NCBI GenBank assembly: GCA_040702975.1
Contig: CP159990.1
Span: 4,193,936 to 4,257,935 of the forward strand
Length of the DNA: 64,000 nt
Direction: 5' to 3'
From: Roseburia hominis
Lineage (GTDB): Bacteria > Bacillota > Clostridia > Lachnospirales > Lachnospiraceae
Numbering within the stretch: position 1 is the first letter of the stretch; each line of letters begins with the position of its first letter. Below the pieces are notes generated by a model that saw only the letters and a list, made by a program, of their open reading frames with translations, did not search any database and was not told where the DNA came from. A program made the position numbers and the translations under genes. Below, piece by piece: positions 1 through 10,016 of this stretch.

Positions 1-958
<958 letters not shown>

Positions 959-1137
959 GTGTTTGTATCCAGTCCAGAATCGCTTGGCAATTCTGTTCCT
1001 GTTTACTGTTCTTAGGTTTCGAATCTTGTCGATTCAACGTTCTTGAAAATCTCTTTAAAGAATTTTCAGGGTTGTTGTCTATTATTTAATTATCAAAGTT
1101 CTTTGTGTTGCCTGCCGTCGTTTGCGACAGCTTTTAT

Positions 1138-1166
1138 AGCTTATCACATTCATTCGTGTTTGTCAA
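1138..1166 (-). promoter_or_regulatory. rRNA promoter, proximal
   Basis: On the minus strand TTGACA (1161-1166), a 17-nt spacer and TAAGCT (1138-1143) form a sigma-70-type promoter about 180 nt upstream of the 16S 5' end. A second promoter of the same design lies 96 bp further upstream, and both are followed by the same GCGACAG-type block (complement tttgcgacagctt at 1121-1133 and 1218-1230), which suggests a tandem duplication. Confidence 0.75.
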
Positions 1167-1233
1167 CACTTTTTTAATTTTTTGTTTGTCACTTTTGATC
1201 AACGTTTGCATCTCTCTTTGCGACAGCTTATTT

Positions 1234-1262
1234 AGATTACCACATCTTTCGACGTGTGTCAA
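1234..1262 (-). promoter_or_regulatory. rRNA promoter, distal
   Basis: TTGACA (1257-1262), a 17-nt spacer and TAATCT (1234-1239) on the minus strand. It has the same spacing and the same downstream block as the proximal promoter. Strong tandem promoters are usual for rRNA operons. The 960-1120 leader between promoters and 16S holds no gene. Confidence 0.75.
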
Positions 1263-1446
1263 CCACTTTTTTACTTTTCTGAAAGATTTTTGATCCACTT
1301 TCTTGAGCCACAGCTCTTGTCTCATGAACTCCCATACTCAGCAACACCAATCATATCATCTCAATTTAGAATTGTCAATATTATTTTTATTGTTTATTTA
1401 CTTTGCACAATTCAGACAATTTTACTTTTTCTCGTTTCCCCGAAAT

Positions 1447-1484
1447 AAAAAGGAGCCAAGAAGCATTTTCATCTGCTCTCTTTG
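1447..1484 (-). terminator. possible terminator after the ABC binding-protein gene
   Basis: On the minus strand an imperfect stem (AAGAGAGCA with TGCTTCTT) is followed by GGCTCCTTTTT, 30 to 70 nt after the stop of the solute-binding protein gene. The stem is weak, so this is a tentative call. It would separate the sugar ABC operon from the rRNA promoters. Confidence 0.35.
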
Positions 1485-1513
1485 CCCCCCCCAGATCTTC
1501 TTGCTTATCCTTC

Positions 1514-2767
1514 TTACTCTTTCACCAACGTCCCATACTGTTCTTCTAACTGCCCGGCAAGGAGTGCCAGCTGCTGGCTTAATCGCGCATCATCCAACTC
1601 CCGAAGACGGTTTACCATTTCCTGAACGCCGTTTGTCATCTTCCTCTCTACCACCGTAGAAAAATACGCGCCGTCCAGCTGCTGGAAACTAAAAAGCACC
1701 TTCTCGTACACCGCTTCATCTGTCAAATTATAATTGCCCAAATACTCTTTCCATGCACTCTCCTGCACCGGCACGCCGTCTATTCCCAGCATCCCCTTCA
1801 CGCGCGTATAATCCGCACCCAGCTTCTCCACCATCTTATCATTCAAAAACAACATCAAAAATTCATATGCCAGCTCCTTTTCCTTGCATCCCATTCCTAC
1901 CGCGCCATAAGCATCCACCGTCGCAAGCCTCTGCCCGGACGCGCTTGGAATCGCTTCCATATAGTCTGCACCTGCTGTAAAATAAGAATTGCACTGTGCG
2001 ATATTTCCGACAAAATATTTGCCCGTGTCAACAACATCGCTTTCTATACGCTTCCGATAGATCTCCAACTGCTCTTCCACTATCCCACACCAGGCATTCT
2101 TGTCAAACAATACTTCTTTCTTTTCATAATCAACGGCCGGCTGGCACAAGCCGGGACTCGTAAGCATAAGGGTTCCTGCCGCAATCACCTGCCTAAGCTC
2201 CTCGTCTTCTGCCGCCTTTGCATCAGCAAACCACTGCGTAAGTGTACCGGCAGTGAGCAACGTTCCTTCAGCCGTCTTTGCAAAGACATCATAATTACAG
2301 GAAAGTGGGATGACATACTGTCTCCCCTGAAACTGCCCGGCTTTTAGAAATTCCTTCTTGTAGCTTCCTTCTTCCCAGTAAACATCTTGTTCCATATATT
2401 TATCCAGTCCTGCAAACACACCGCTCTCCATCGTCTTAGGTAAACTGGCAAACAAGGACTCGGTTTCTTCTCGATTCGGCAAATCTCCCTGCAGCAGGAA
2501 CACATCCGGTCCTTTCCCTGACATAGTTTCGGTTCGCAGCTTCTGCACTTTTGCTTCCCGCTCCTTAGCCTCTATCGGTAATACCTGCACTTCCACCTCC
2601 ACGCCCTCATATTTCTTTCGGAAATAATCTGCCGCCTCACTGACCTGCTCTTTGTAAACAGCTTCCGTTACTACCTGCAGGGTAACTGCCTCGTTTTTCC
2701 TGCCACAGGCACACAAACCAGTTATGATACATCCTAGCAGAACAATTGTCATTCCTCTCCTTCTCAT
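1514..2767 (-). CDS. extracellular solute-binding lipoprotein of a carbohydrate ABC importer
   Basis: 417 residues. A positively charged N-terminus, a hydrophobic stretch and a lipobox ending in GLCAC (Cys at about residue 21) mark a lipoprotein. The mature part has the family-1 sugar-binding layout (EAADYFRKKYEGVEVEVQ near the N-terminus, a KGPDVFLLQGD segment, then C-terminal hinge helices). It would bind a sugar or oligosaccharide outside the membrane for the two permeases encoded upstream in the same operon. The start overlaps the previous stop (ATGA) and has AAGGAGG upstream. The binding-protein gene is last in the operon, where it is more often first. No ATPase gene is present, so a shared MsmK/UgpC-type ATPase is likely. 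Substrate unknown. Confidence 0.85.
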   Translation of the reverse strand: MRRRGMTIVLLGCIITGLCACGRKNEAVTLQVVTEAVYKEQVSEAADYFRKKYEGVEVEVQVLPIEAKEREAKVQKLRTETMSGKGPDVFLLQGDLPNREETESLFASLPKTMESGVFAGLDKYMEQDVYWEEGSYKKEFLKAGQFQGRQYVIPLSCNYDVFAKTAEGTLLTAGTLTQWFADAKAAEDEELRQVIAAGTLMLTSPGLCQPAVDYEKKEVLFDKNAWCGIVEEQLEIYRKRIESDVVDTGKYFVGNIAQCNSYFTAGADYMEAIPSASGQRLATVDAYGAVGMGCKEKELAYEFLMLFLNDKMVEKLGADYTRVKGMLGIDGVPVQESAWKEYLGNYNLTDEAVYEKVLFSFQQLDGAYFSTVVERKMTNGVQEMVNRLRELDDARLSQQLALLAGQLEEQYGTLVKE

Positions 2768-3627
2768 TTCTGCTTCCTCCTTCTTTGCTTTCTTACAGCA
2801 AACCTCCTCCCCTCGGCCATCGCAAGCCAGAAGGCAAGAACTGCAGCACTGCCTATTCCTATGATTCGTATATACTCTGTCCGCATCGACTCATATGCCA
2901 CCCGGTTCTCCCACCCATTCCCCATACAGGTAAAAAAATGACAAATCCGCTCCACATAGAAAGTCAGGTCAAATATCTGCTCCTCAGGAAGAAATTCCCT
3001 GGGGATGCGCAGGATCCCTGTTATGCCATATATCGTTGTCAGCAGGACTGTCAGAAATATCATCCCCTTAACCGCTTCTCCATACTTTCCATCTTGAAAT
3101 GCCTGCAGCTTTTTCAAAATAGCACCAAAACAAAATAATAGCACCGGAAACAGCGCAGCTCCGACAAACAACAGACCAATCTGTTTCACAAATCTACGGT
3201 GCAATGTCATGATATCCTTTTTCTCTTCGGTTACCGTCACCTGATCGCCCGCCTTCACCGGATAAGAAGAATAATAAATCACATCCAGCGGATTCAAATC
3301 CTCATCCCTTACTTCCGAAGCGTTCACTTCTATCTCATCCTGCGTCTCTTCCAACAGGTTGACCGGTTTTTCAAGAACCTGCCACTTTTCGCCGCCAAAA
3401 ATCCCTTTTACTGTACGGACAGCACACACATACGTTATTCCTTCCCTCTCGATGATCGCAGATGCGGGAAACACACGGGTTTCCTCGTTCCCATTTTTAC
3501 CCTGAATCCCTCTGGTTGTCTTCACATCAATTTGCATCATGTTCTCAATCCGGGCAGACAGCACGGTACATGTAGATAATAAAAGAAAAAGGATGCAGCC
3601 GATTTTCCATATCATTTCTTTTCTCAT
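2764..3627 (-). CDS. membrane protein of unknown function in the sugar ABC operon
   Basis: 287 residues. There is one N-terminal membrane segment (about 8-28), an extracellular beta-rich part of about 130 residues, then three hydrophobic segments (about 150-172, 185-205 and 255-272). The extracellular part, with GITYVCAVRTVKGIFGG and VKAGDQVTV, recalls the barrel of efflux adaptor (HlyD-like) proteins, but no coiled hairpin is visible and I do not assign it. It lies between the permease and the binding-protein genes, 4 bp after one and overlapping the other by 4 bp, so it is co-translated with the transporter and may be an accessory subunit. Confidence 0.7.
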   Translation of the reverse strand: MRKEMIWKIGCILFLLLSTCTVLSARIENMMQIDVKTTRGIQGKNGNEETRVFPASAIIEREGITYVCAVRTVKGIFGGEKWQVLEKPVNLLEETQDEIEVNASEVRDEDLNPLDVIYYSSYPVKAGDQVTVTEEKKDIMTLHRRFVKQIGLLFVGAALFPVLLFCFGAILKKLQAFQDGKYGEAVKGMIFLTVLLTTIYGITGILRIPREFLPEEQIFDLTFYVERICHFFTCMGNGWENRVAYESMRTEYIRIIGIGSAAVLAFWLAMAEGRRFAVRKQRRRKQK

Positions 3628-3631
3628 AGTC

Positions 3632-4408
3632 TCAACTCCAAAATGCTTCTCCGATTCCCTCTACCAATTCCTGATTATAATAGAAGAATAACAATGTTAC
3701 CGGTATTAAACAGAGAATTCCGCAGACCGACTGTACTGCAATGCTCTGATCTACTACACTCGCCAAAAAGACCGACAACGGATACTGCTCCGGTCCTTTC
3801 AGAAAAGTAATGGGCTGTTCTACCATATTCCAACTCTCCACAAAGCTCAGAACAAACAAAGTAATCACCGCCGGTTTTGCGGCAGGAACCATGATTTGAA
3901 AGACGCCGGTCAACTTTCCCGCACCATCCAGGCTTGCCGCCTCCAGCCACTGTGCCGGTAAAGCACGGAAGATAAACGTCATCCAGACCGTTCCGAAAGG
4001 CGCGAAAATCCCGGGGATGATCAGCGCCCACCAGGTATTTAAAAAATGCAGCTTATCCAGAAGAATATAATTTGGCACCAACGTAACCTGAATCGGAAGC
4101 ATCATGAACAATGCCAGCAATACAAGCCATACCCGCTTTCCTACAAACCGATACTGTGCAAATGCTACTCCCGCCATACAGCTCACCACAGTCTGTCCTG
4201 CCGCCACCGCGACAGACAGGCCGATACTTCTCCAAAACTTCATGAGATATCCCGGCGTTTCCAAAAATACCCGATAAAATCCCATCAAAGAGACGCCTTT
4301 GCCCGCTTCCGACAAAAAAGCACAGACTATCATATAGAAAACAGGAAGCAACATCACAAACGCCAGCAAATAAAAGAAACCATATCTCCTGTCTTTCTTC
4401 TTATCCAT
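3632..4408 (-). CDS. carbohydrate ABC transporter permease (MalG type)
   Basis: 258 residues with about six membrane helices. The EAA loop that docks with the ATPase is visible as EAASLDGAGKLTGVF, followed by VPAAKPA, the form usual in MalG/UgpE-type permeases. The start has AAGGAGGG upstream and overlaps the end of the partner permease gene by 8 bp. Together with the partner it would form the membrane channel for sugar uptake. Confidence 0.9.
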   Translation of the reverse strand: MDKKKDRRYGFFYLLAFVMLLPVFYMIVCAFLSEAGKGVSLMGFYRVFLETPGYLMKFWRSIGLSVAVAAGQTVVSCMAGVAFAQYRFVGKRVWLVLLALFMMLPIQVTLVPNYILLDKLHFLNTWWALIIPGIFAPFGTVWMTFIFRALPAQWLEAASLDGAGKLTGVFQIMVPAAKPAVITLFVLSFVESWNMVEQPITFLKGPEQYPLSVFLASVVDQSIAVQSVCGILCLIPVTLLFFYYNQELVEGIGEAFWS

Positions 4409-5258
4409 GCCGCTCCCTCCTTGTCACAAACCAGTAGATTCCACCTGCAAGCCCGGCAGATAGTAACACCACCGTCATCATCACCACAGCGGCAGAAGAA
4501 ATCTTCTGATAATTCAGATTCTGAAAGTTATTATTCATAAAATGCTGCAGTAGATAAATGCTTTCATCCGGATAATTTCCTCCGATCAAAAACGCTTCCT
4601 TGTAGCATTTAAAAGAATTCATCACCGCAAGCAAAAGCTGAAACAAAATCACAGGGCGAATCAAAGGCAGAGTAATATCCCAAAAACACGCCCATTTCCC
4701 CGCCCCAAAAAGGTTCGCATTCTCATAGTAGTTTTTCGGAATCATCTTAAGCCGCGCGTAAAAGATCAGCACATGATATCCCATATATTTCCACCAGTAT
4801 AGAATGCAGAGAACGAAAAAAGCCGCAGAAGAGTGAAACCAGTCCTTCCCTTCCCGCCCCAAAAACGAACGCATTACATTTATCACTCCCGTCTCTCCCC
4901 AAAGCATCTGCATCCCCATGATTACAGAGGCAATGGGCAGAACCATCGGATAAAAATATGCAAGGCGCAGGAAATGAACTCCTCTGGTAATTCTCTGCAG
5001 CATCACGGCAAGTCCCAGCGACCCCGCCAAAATCACAGGCACACTGACTAAAAGGAAACGAAACGTGTTCTTCATTGCCAGCAGAAACATCTCGTTCCCC
5101 AATAATTCCTCAAAATTCGCCATTCCCACAAACTCACGCTGCCCGATTCCAAAAGAGACCGAATACCACAGTGTAATCAGGAATGGGAGAAAATAGAATA
5201 TAACAAATCCGGCAAGAGCCGGAAGTGCCAGAAGTAATCCTCCGTTTTTCTTTCTCAT
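4401..5258 (-). CDS. carbohydrate ABC transporter permease (MalF/UgpA type)
   Basis: 285 residues with six predicted membrane helices, the first at about 8-30. The EAA-like loop reads ENANLFGAGKWACFWDITLP, as in UgpA-type permeases. It is the first transporter gene of the operon and begins 11 bp after the stop of the secreted-protein gene at 5270-5893. That spacing suggests the transporter may be transcribed together with the lanthipeptide-linked paralogue; this is inference. Confidence 0.9.
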   Translation of the reverse strand: MRKKNGGLLLALPALAGFVIFYFLPFLITLWYSVSFGIGQREFVGMANFEELLGNEMFLLAMKNTFRFLLVSVPVILAGSLGLAVMLQRITRGVHFLRLAYFYPMVLPIASVIMGMQMLWGETGVINVMRSFLGREGKDWFHSSAAFFVLCILYWWKYMGYHVLIFYARLKMIPKNYYENANLFGAGKWACFWDITLPLIRPVILFQLLLAVMNSFKCYKEAFLIGGNYPDESIYLLQHFMNNNFQNLNYQKISSAAVVMMTVVLLSAGLAGGIYWFVTRRERHG

Positions 5259-5269
5259 AAGCTGTCCTC

Positions 5270-5893
5270 TTATTCCAGGAACTCCGAGGTTGTATATGCA
5301 AATGTCTCATCCAACAGATATTTGTACTTTCTTTTTCCATACTGTGATTTTCCAATTTCCGAAAATTTCGCATTATTATCCAAATTATTATTTTTTGTTT
5401 CTAACACAATTTCCCCCAGCACATCCATGTATATCAAATCTTCCGATTCTTTTCTTAACGAATAATTAATATTTTCACTATATAGATCAGCATCCCCTGT
5501 AAGACTTATCGAGCTATAAACCGACTCGCCAAATGCGACATTCTCATTTTTTTCCATATCAACTACGACTTCTGCCAACAAACTTCCCACTATTTCTATC
5601 CCATTTCCAATACGCTTCTTATTAGGTATCTTTACATAATGCAAATGATAGCTTTCATCTGACAAATAGCTGTTTTCTTTATTTATCTGTTCTAATAACT
5701 CTGCTGCCTGGACCTGCGAAAGATTATATACCTGGGCATAGGCCTGCGTAAATTCGTCTTTTGTTATCTGCACCACGCCCTGGTTCATCTCACTTTCCTG
5801 GTGCTGCAATGCTGAATTACTATTCCATATACCAACAAGAACGATAAATAGAATACTACTGACTAATATAGCGAATAATCTTTTTTTCTTCAT
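5270..5893 (-). CDS. secreted protein, paralogue of the 6155-6775 product
   Basis: 207 residues. I chose the ATG at 5893 because AAGGAGG lies 9 nt before it; an in-frame ATG nine codons upstream contains that ribosome site. The N-terminus is a signal peptide or single anchor (KKKR then about 17 hydrophobic residues). It shares with its neighbour an acidic helical part after the signal (TKDEFTQAYAQ / TEEEFLKAVAE), a G-Y/N-G segment, and a C-terminal block with LIYMDVLGEI and YKYLLDETF. Both also share the 15 bases AATTGTACAAGGAGG before the start. The DNA is more A+T-rich than its flanks. Function unknown; immunity or a partner of the lanthipeptide is possible from position. Confidence 0.75.
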   Translation of the reverse strand: MKKKRLFAILVSSILFIVLVGIWNSNSALQHQESEMNQGVVQITKDEFTQAYAQVYNLSQVQAAELLEQINKENSYLSDESYHLHYVKIPNKKRIGNGIEIVGSLLAEVVVDMEKNENVAFGESVYSSISLTGDADLYSENINYSLRKESEDLIYMDVLGEIVLETKNNNLDNNAKFSEIGKSQYGKRKYKYLLDETFAYTTSEFLE

Positions 5894-6061
5894 ATCTTCA
5901 TTCCTCCTTGTACAATTCATAGATAAGATTAATGCTTTTTCAGATATCTACAATGATTGTTTCCATTAACGCAGACTTGGAACCTACCAATCAGTGCAAC
6001 TGTTCTTGCAAGCCAATGCGCGAATCTTTACGGCTTTCGATATATCTATTTTACAACAAAC

Positions 6062-6100
6062 ATATCAGGCGACTTCTAATACTTAAAAGCCGTCTGATAT
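6062..6100 (-). terminator. stem-loop between the two secreted-protein genes
   Basis: Arms of 14 bases (ATATCAGGCGACTT and AAGCCGTCTGATAT) pair with two mismatches, about 55 nt after the stop of the gene at 6155-6775. The following minus-strand bases are only moderately T-rich (TTTGTTGT), so termination may be partial. Elsewhere in 5894-6154 I see no gene and no clear copy of the LytTR-type operator. Confidence 0.45.
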
Positions 6101-6154
6101 ATAATAATTAAACTAATTTATAAACTTATTTGCTAACATTCGTTTCTTATAAAA

Positions 6155-6775
6155 CTATGGTGTAAAAGTAAAAGTTGTATCTACCAAATACTTATATCTT
6201 GTAGTTCCTGACACTCCTGTTCCTACAGTAACAAACCCCCCTCCAGATATTTCAGTAGTAGTAACCATATCAAAATAAATTTCTCCCAACACATCCATAT
6301 AGATGATACTCTGCGACGGGTGTCTCATATTAATGGACCCACTATAGTTATATAATGTGGCTTCTCCTCCCGTAGTCAAATGCTTTGTAGCTATAGTGCC
6401 AAAACCCACTCTTCTTCCACTCGTTGTTTCCGTTATAACCTCAACCTTGATACGTGCAACTAAGGTGGCACCATAACCTATATTTTTTGTCCGGGTTAAT
6501 GTCTCATATCGTATTGTATATAGTGGTGCTCTTGCATTCAGCATCGGGTTTTTCGCATGTTCATCAGCGACATACTCTTGTGCTTCTTCATATGATATAC
6601 CCTTTTCCTCAGCTACAGCTTTCAAAAACTCTTCTTCCGTAATCTCTTCTCTAACCAAAATTTCATCATTTTCAATAATACACTCAAGATTATCCTCACC
6701 TGCTACTGCACTCATTGTTGTGTAAAATACCAAAAGACTGCACATTATTATCAATCCCTTAATTCGCCTTTTCAT
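6155..6775 (-). CDS. secreted protein under a LytTR-type promoter, paralogue of 5270-5893
   Basis: 206 residues. ATG at 6775 is chosen because AAGGAGG is 7 nt before it, while the ATG two codons upstream is only 1-2 nt from the site. A signal peptide (KRRIKG, then hydrophobic to about residue 25, with SAVAG as a plausible cleavage site) leads to an acidic helical stretch and a beta-rich C-terminal half containing IIYMDVLGEI and TRYKYLVDTTF, both shared with the paralogue. The gene follows lanM and has its own promoter, 65 nt upstream, with the same operator as the regulator operon. I do not recognise the family. Candidate roles are lanthipeptide immunity, a target decoy or a co-secreted effector. 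Confidence 0.8.
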   Translation of the reverse strand: MKRRIKGLIIMCSLLVFYTTMSAVAGEDNLECIIENDEILVREEITEEEFLKAVAEEKGISYEEAQEYVADEHAKNPMLNARAPLYTIRYETLTRTKNIGYGATLVARIKVEVITETTSGRRVGFGTIATKHLTTGGEATLYNYSGSINMRHPSQSIIYMDVLGEIYFDMVTTTEISGGGFVTVGTGVSGTTRYKYLVDTTFTFTP

Positions 6776-6839
6776 AGTCATACCTCCTTGTACAATTTCA
6801 GTTTCTTTAGAATGTCGACACTCTTTATAACTTGTTTAT

Positions 6840-6909
6840 AGTCTATTACCATTTTCTTCCAGCTTCAACCCTTTGACCTCGAGCGGTAGTAAATCTGGTC
6901 CTAAACGGT
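6840..6909 (-). promoter_or_regulatory. LytTR-type direct-repeat operator and promoter
   Basis: On the minus strand ACCGTTTAG (6901-6909) fits the AgrA/ComE-family half-site pattern [TA][AC][CA]GTTN[AG][TG] completely. A weaker half-site ACCGCTCGA (6879-6887) follows 22 nt later, then -10 TAGACT (6840-6845) after exactly 33 nt. The same arrangement, with 22 of 24 identical bases over 6886-6909, occurs before the response-regulator gene at 12302-12325. The operator overlaps the last codons of lanM. Confidence 0.7.
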
Positions 6910-9900
6910 ATCTCTAATTTCATTTTCGATGCATTCCGATAAGGCATACGCCACCCCACTCCATCCATTCATCAGCCCATAGCACACCCTTTCCTGATGC
7001 AACATCTCCAGACAATTTCCGTTGACTGCATCCGTCAACACTTCTTCAAACCTGTTCCAAAGTTCCCATATTTCTTCGCTCTTTCCCCATTTCGCTGCCT
7101 GCTTTAACATAAGCATATTTCCGCAAGTACCATGACATAAGCACCAACTGTCTCTGATGGGGTATTCAAAAAGTGTCTGCAAAGCCCTTTCTGCGTCTTG
7201 GTAAATGGTATTCTCCAGCTCTGTACCCTGAACATATTCCATACATTCCAACCGGGATAACAGAATCCCAGCTGCGCCATGACACCAGGCAACCGCCCCC
7301 GGTTTGTCCTGCTCTATACCTGTTCCACCTTCCACCCGTACATCTCTCCAATTTCTGATTCTTTCGTCATATAATCGGTCCTCATATTGCAAAATCTTCT
7401 TGGCGGTGTTCAGATATTGTTGTTCTCCCGTATCGTTCCACATCTGTAGGAAGGGCAGTAGTATTCCGCTGTTTCCGTGCGCCATTCCTGCCATGGGCGG
7501 CAGGTTTTCTTCCACAATCCACCCCATTCCTTCCTCTACATCCACCGCGGCTTTTTCCAGTAATCTTAAAGCCTCTTGCGCCTGTTTCTTATAATGCTTC
7601 TCTCCCGTCTCCTCATACAAAAACAGAAAAACTCTTGCCGCCCCTGCATTTCCATATAACAAATCATAAGTGGTATCCTGTTCTAATATCCGTTCCACAA
7701 TCCGACTATGTTTTTCCGCATATACCAGATATTTTTCCTGTTTTTCTATCCGATAAAGCAGAAGATATGCATATACAATCGAACTTTCTCCTTCATACAT
7801 TCCGGTAGATGTTGATTGTAGTTTCCTTTTTTCACAAAGACAGTCATCCGTGTATGCAAAGAGCTTTTTGTCCAACAAGGCTATTATTTCACCTGCTTTT
7901 TTTCTGGTATCCACTTTCCTGATTTGATGAAAAAATACCGCCATGCCCGCTATCCCGCTGTAAAAATAGAGATTCACCGGCCGCACTTCCCAATTCTGTC
8001 TGCTAAATGCCGCCAGTTCGATACCATACCAACTTACGTCTGTTCTTTCTTTGTTAAAAATCGCCGCCTGGTAAATCCTATCCACCAGTTTTTCAAGGGC
8101 CGCCCTTTTTTCTGCTACTTCCACTTTTCTCCTGTTCGCACATTTTTTCGAAAGCCAGGCATTTCGATGACGCACGCGGTTATGAAGCTGTCTCTTTTTA
8201 TCCGGCATCAGTTCCATAGACAAACGGATAAAGTCACACTGTCGTTCCATATCTTCCGGATTCAAAAATTCCACTTTATCAAAAACCCATTCTATCACCG
8301 GCGTCTCAAAGTAGTCCTTGATTCTCTTTCCTCGAAAATCTTGTAAATCTTTCGATTTCAAATTATAGCGAAAATAAGGGATGTCACCATTTACCATATC
8401 TTGAATCTCACTCATTATCACCTGTCTGTTCTTCTCTTCCTGTCTCCTTCCGAGCCACATACTGTGTAGAAAAAGTTCTCTCTTTGCTCCATCTCGCAGA
8501 AGCTCGGGGTGATAAGAGGCAGAAAGAAGCATGGCATAACGCTGCGTATCCGCTGCCAAATATCTGCTGGCAGAAATACTCAATCGTGTGATTTTTTGCT
8601 TAAACTCTTCCTTGTCCCTGAGCACCGCATCATATGCTTTCACGAATCCCCGAATTAATGCGTCCCCATACTCTGCCGGATTGCAAAACACTCCGTTCAG
8701 AGTGGCCAAATTATCATTTTTCTCTGTTTTGGGATAAAGATAACAAATCTTCATCTCAGAAGTTTTGGGGTGTTCCACAACCGGAATCCGGAAGGGATAG
8801 ACCTGCCCCTCCATTCCTCCAAGAGCACTTGCATTCACACCTTTCCCATCCTGCTTCCACACATAAAAGGGCAATAGTCCTGTGTAGAGAACGGAATGAG
8901 ACAATTGGTAAACGATTTCTTCTTCTCCCGTACTTCTCCGATACGTTCCCGGAAGCTGAATCAGAGTTTCCAAATCTATCAAAACCGGATATGCACCGGC
9001 GGCAATCAAATTTTCGCTATGCAAGTCTTTTGTACCCAGCACATAGGCAAGGAACAACTGTACTCCCAGCCGTTCATAATACGCTGCCAGTTCCCCTTCG
9101 CTTTTGCACGCTGCTTTTTTTATCACACTGCACCAACTGTGGGTGGATGTGCTGTGGATATCATATTGTCTCTGGTCAATTCCTGTTTTTTTTGCAAACC
9201 ATTCAAGCAGCTCCTGATGGCACAATTCATTCTCCATGGGGCGGGGCTTGTACATCAATTCCTCTCCATTTTCCAAGAGAACTTTTGCTACCTGTCGTCC
9301 CCCCTGGTGGGTATCTCCCGAAGTCAGCCGGATACTTGCTATACGCGGAACTTCCCTTTCCGTTTCATAATAATGGACAATTTCCGCAAAGAATTCTGTT
9401 TTCCTCCTTACTTCCATTTCCATACATCTGCAAAGTACCGGGTACTCCTTTAGAATCCCCCTGCAATAAGACGTATCAGAAAGCAGCTCCTCACAAAAGA
9501 AATCATACTCTGCTTCTTTACTTGCCCCTTTTAGATTTCCCTCCTCCTTCTCCCGATGCAATCGCTCTATCATCGTGCGCATACAGATTGTCTCCAACGC
9601 TCTGCCCAGCGCTTCCTGATAATCTTCCATACATTCCGGCGTCCAACAAGGAGATGTTTTTATATTCTCCTTTAGTGCCCCGGCACCGGATTTTAAAAAA
9701 GGGAACAGAAAGTTGTAAAACAAATAGTCCCCCTTCTCCTTTGTCCGCTCCCAATGCAACAGATTCCTGTCTGCCTCTCCCCATTCCTGTCTGCTCACCC
9801 GAAAGGGTATATCATGAAGATAGCCATAAACAGAAGGTTCTTCCCCGATTTTATGCATCACATCTTCTCCTAAAAGTTCCGTCCAATAACGTAGCTTGTC

Positions 9901-9966
9901 ACGATTTTTCTTTCCTTCTCCCTGGTATATCCGTTCAAAAAGATAACTCTTCTTCTCTTCCTTCAT
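6901..9966 (-). CDS. lanM: class II lanthipeptide synthetase LanM
   Basis: 1021 residues, normal for LanM. The N-terminal dehydratase shows GDTHQGGRQV (about 217-226), YKPRP (about 239-243) and GTKDLHSENL (about 311-320), the kinase-like active-site motifs that phosphorylate and eliminate Ser/Thr. The C-terminal LanC-like cyclase keeps its zinc ligands: Cys in WCHG (about 895) and Cys-His in CLCHG (about 944-945). It would install dehydro-amino acids and (methyl)lanthionine rings in the precursor encoded 50 bp upstream. The start follows AAGGAGG by 4 nt, and a terminator-like hairpin lies between it and lanA. No LanT or LanFEG gene accompanies it. Confidence 0.95.
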   Translation of the reverse strand: MKEEKKSYLFERIYQGEGKKNRDKLRYWTELLGEDVMHKIGEEPSVYGYLHDIPFRVSRQEWGEADRNLLHWERTKEKGDYLFYNFLFPFLKSGAGALKENIKTSPCWTPECMEDYQEALGRALETICMRTMIERLHREKEEGNLKGASKEAEYDFFCEELLSDTSYCRGILKEYPVLCRCMEMEVRRKTEFFAEIVHYYETEREVPRIASIRLTSGDTHQGGRQVAKVLLENGEELMYKPRPMENELCHQELLEWFAKKTGIDQRQYDIHSTSTHSWCSVIKKAACKSEGELAAYYERLGVQLFLAYVLGTKDLHSENLIAAGAYPVLIDLETLIQLPGTYRRSTGEEEIVYQLSHSVLYTGLLPFYVWKQDGKGVNASALGGMEGQVYPFRIPVVEHPKTSEMKICYLYPKTEKNDNLATLNGVFCNPAEYGDALIRGFVKAYDAVLRDKEEFKQKITRLSISASRYLAADTQRYAMLLSASYHPELLRDGAKRELFLHSMWLGRRQEEKNRQVIMSEIQDMVNGDIPYFRYNLKSKDLQDFRGKRIKDYFETPVIEWVFDKVEFLNPEDMERQCDFIRLSMELMPDKKRQLHNRVRHRNAWLSKKCANRRKVEVAEKRAALEKLVDRIYQAAIFNKERTDVSWYGIELAAFSRQNWEVRPVNLYFYSGIAGMAVFFHQIRKVDTRKKAGEIIALLDKKLFAYTDDCLCEKRKLQSTSTGMYEGESSIVYAYLLLYRIEKQEKYLVYAEKHSRIVERILEQDTTYDLLYGNAGAARVFLFLYEETGEKHYKKQAQEALRLLEKAAVDVEEGMGWIVEENLPPMAGMAHGNSGILLPFLQMWNDTGEQQYLNTAKKILQYEDRLYDERIRNWRDVRVEGGTGIEQDKPGAVAWCHGAAGILLSRLECMEYVQGTELENTIYQDAERALQTLFEYPIRDSWCLCHGTCGNMLMLKQAAKWGKSEEIWELWNRFEEVLTDAVNGNCLEMLHQERVCYGLMNGWSGVAYALSECIENEIRDTV

Positions 9967-9977
9967 CTTTCCTCCTT

Positions 9978-10010
9978 AAAAAGCGAACCTTTCCACAGAA
10001 AGATTCGCCT
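9978..10010 (-). terminator. attenuator hairpin between lanA and lanM
   Basis: On the minus strand arms 9998-10008 and 9983-9993 pair over 11 positions with one mismatch around a 4-nt loop and run into TTTTT. It follows the lanA stop by about 9 nt. Partial read-through at this point is a known way in lantibiotic operons to make more precursor than synthetase. Confidence 0.75.
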
Positions 10011-10016
10011 TCCTCT

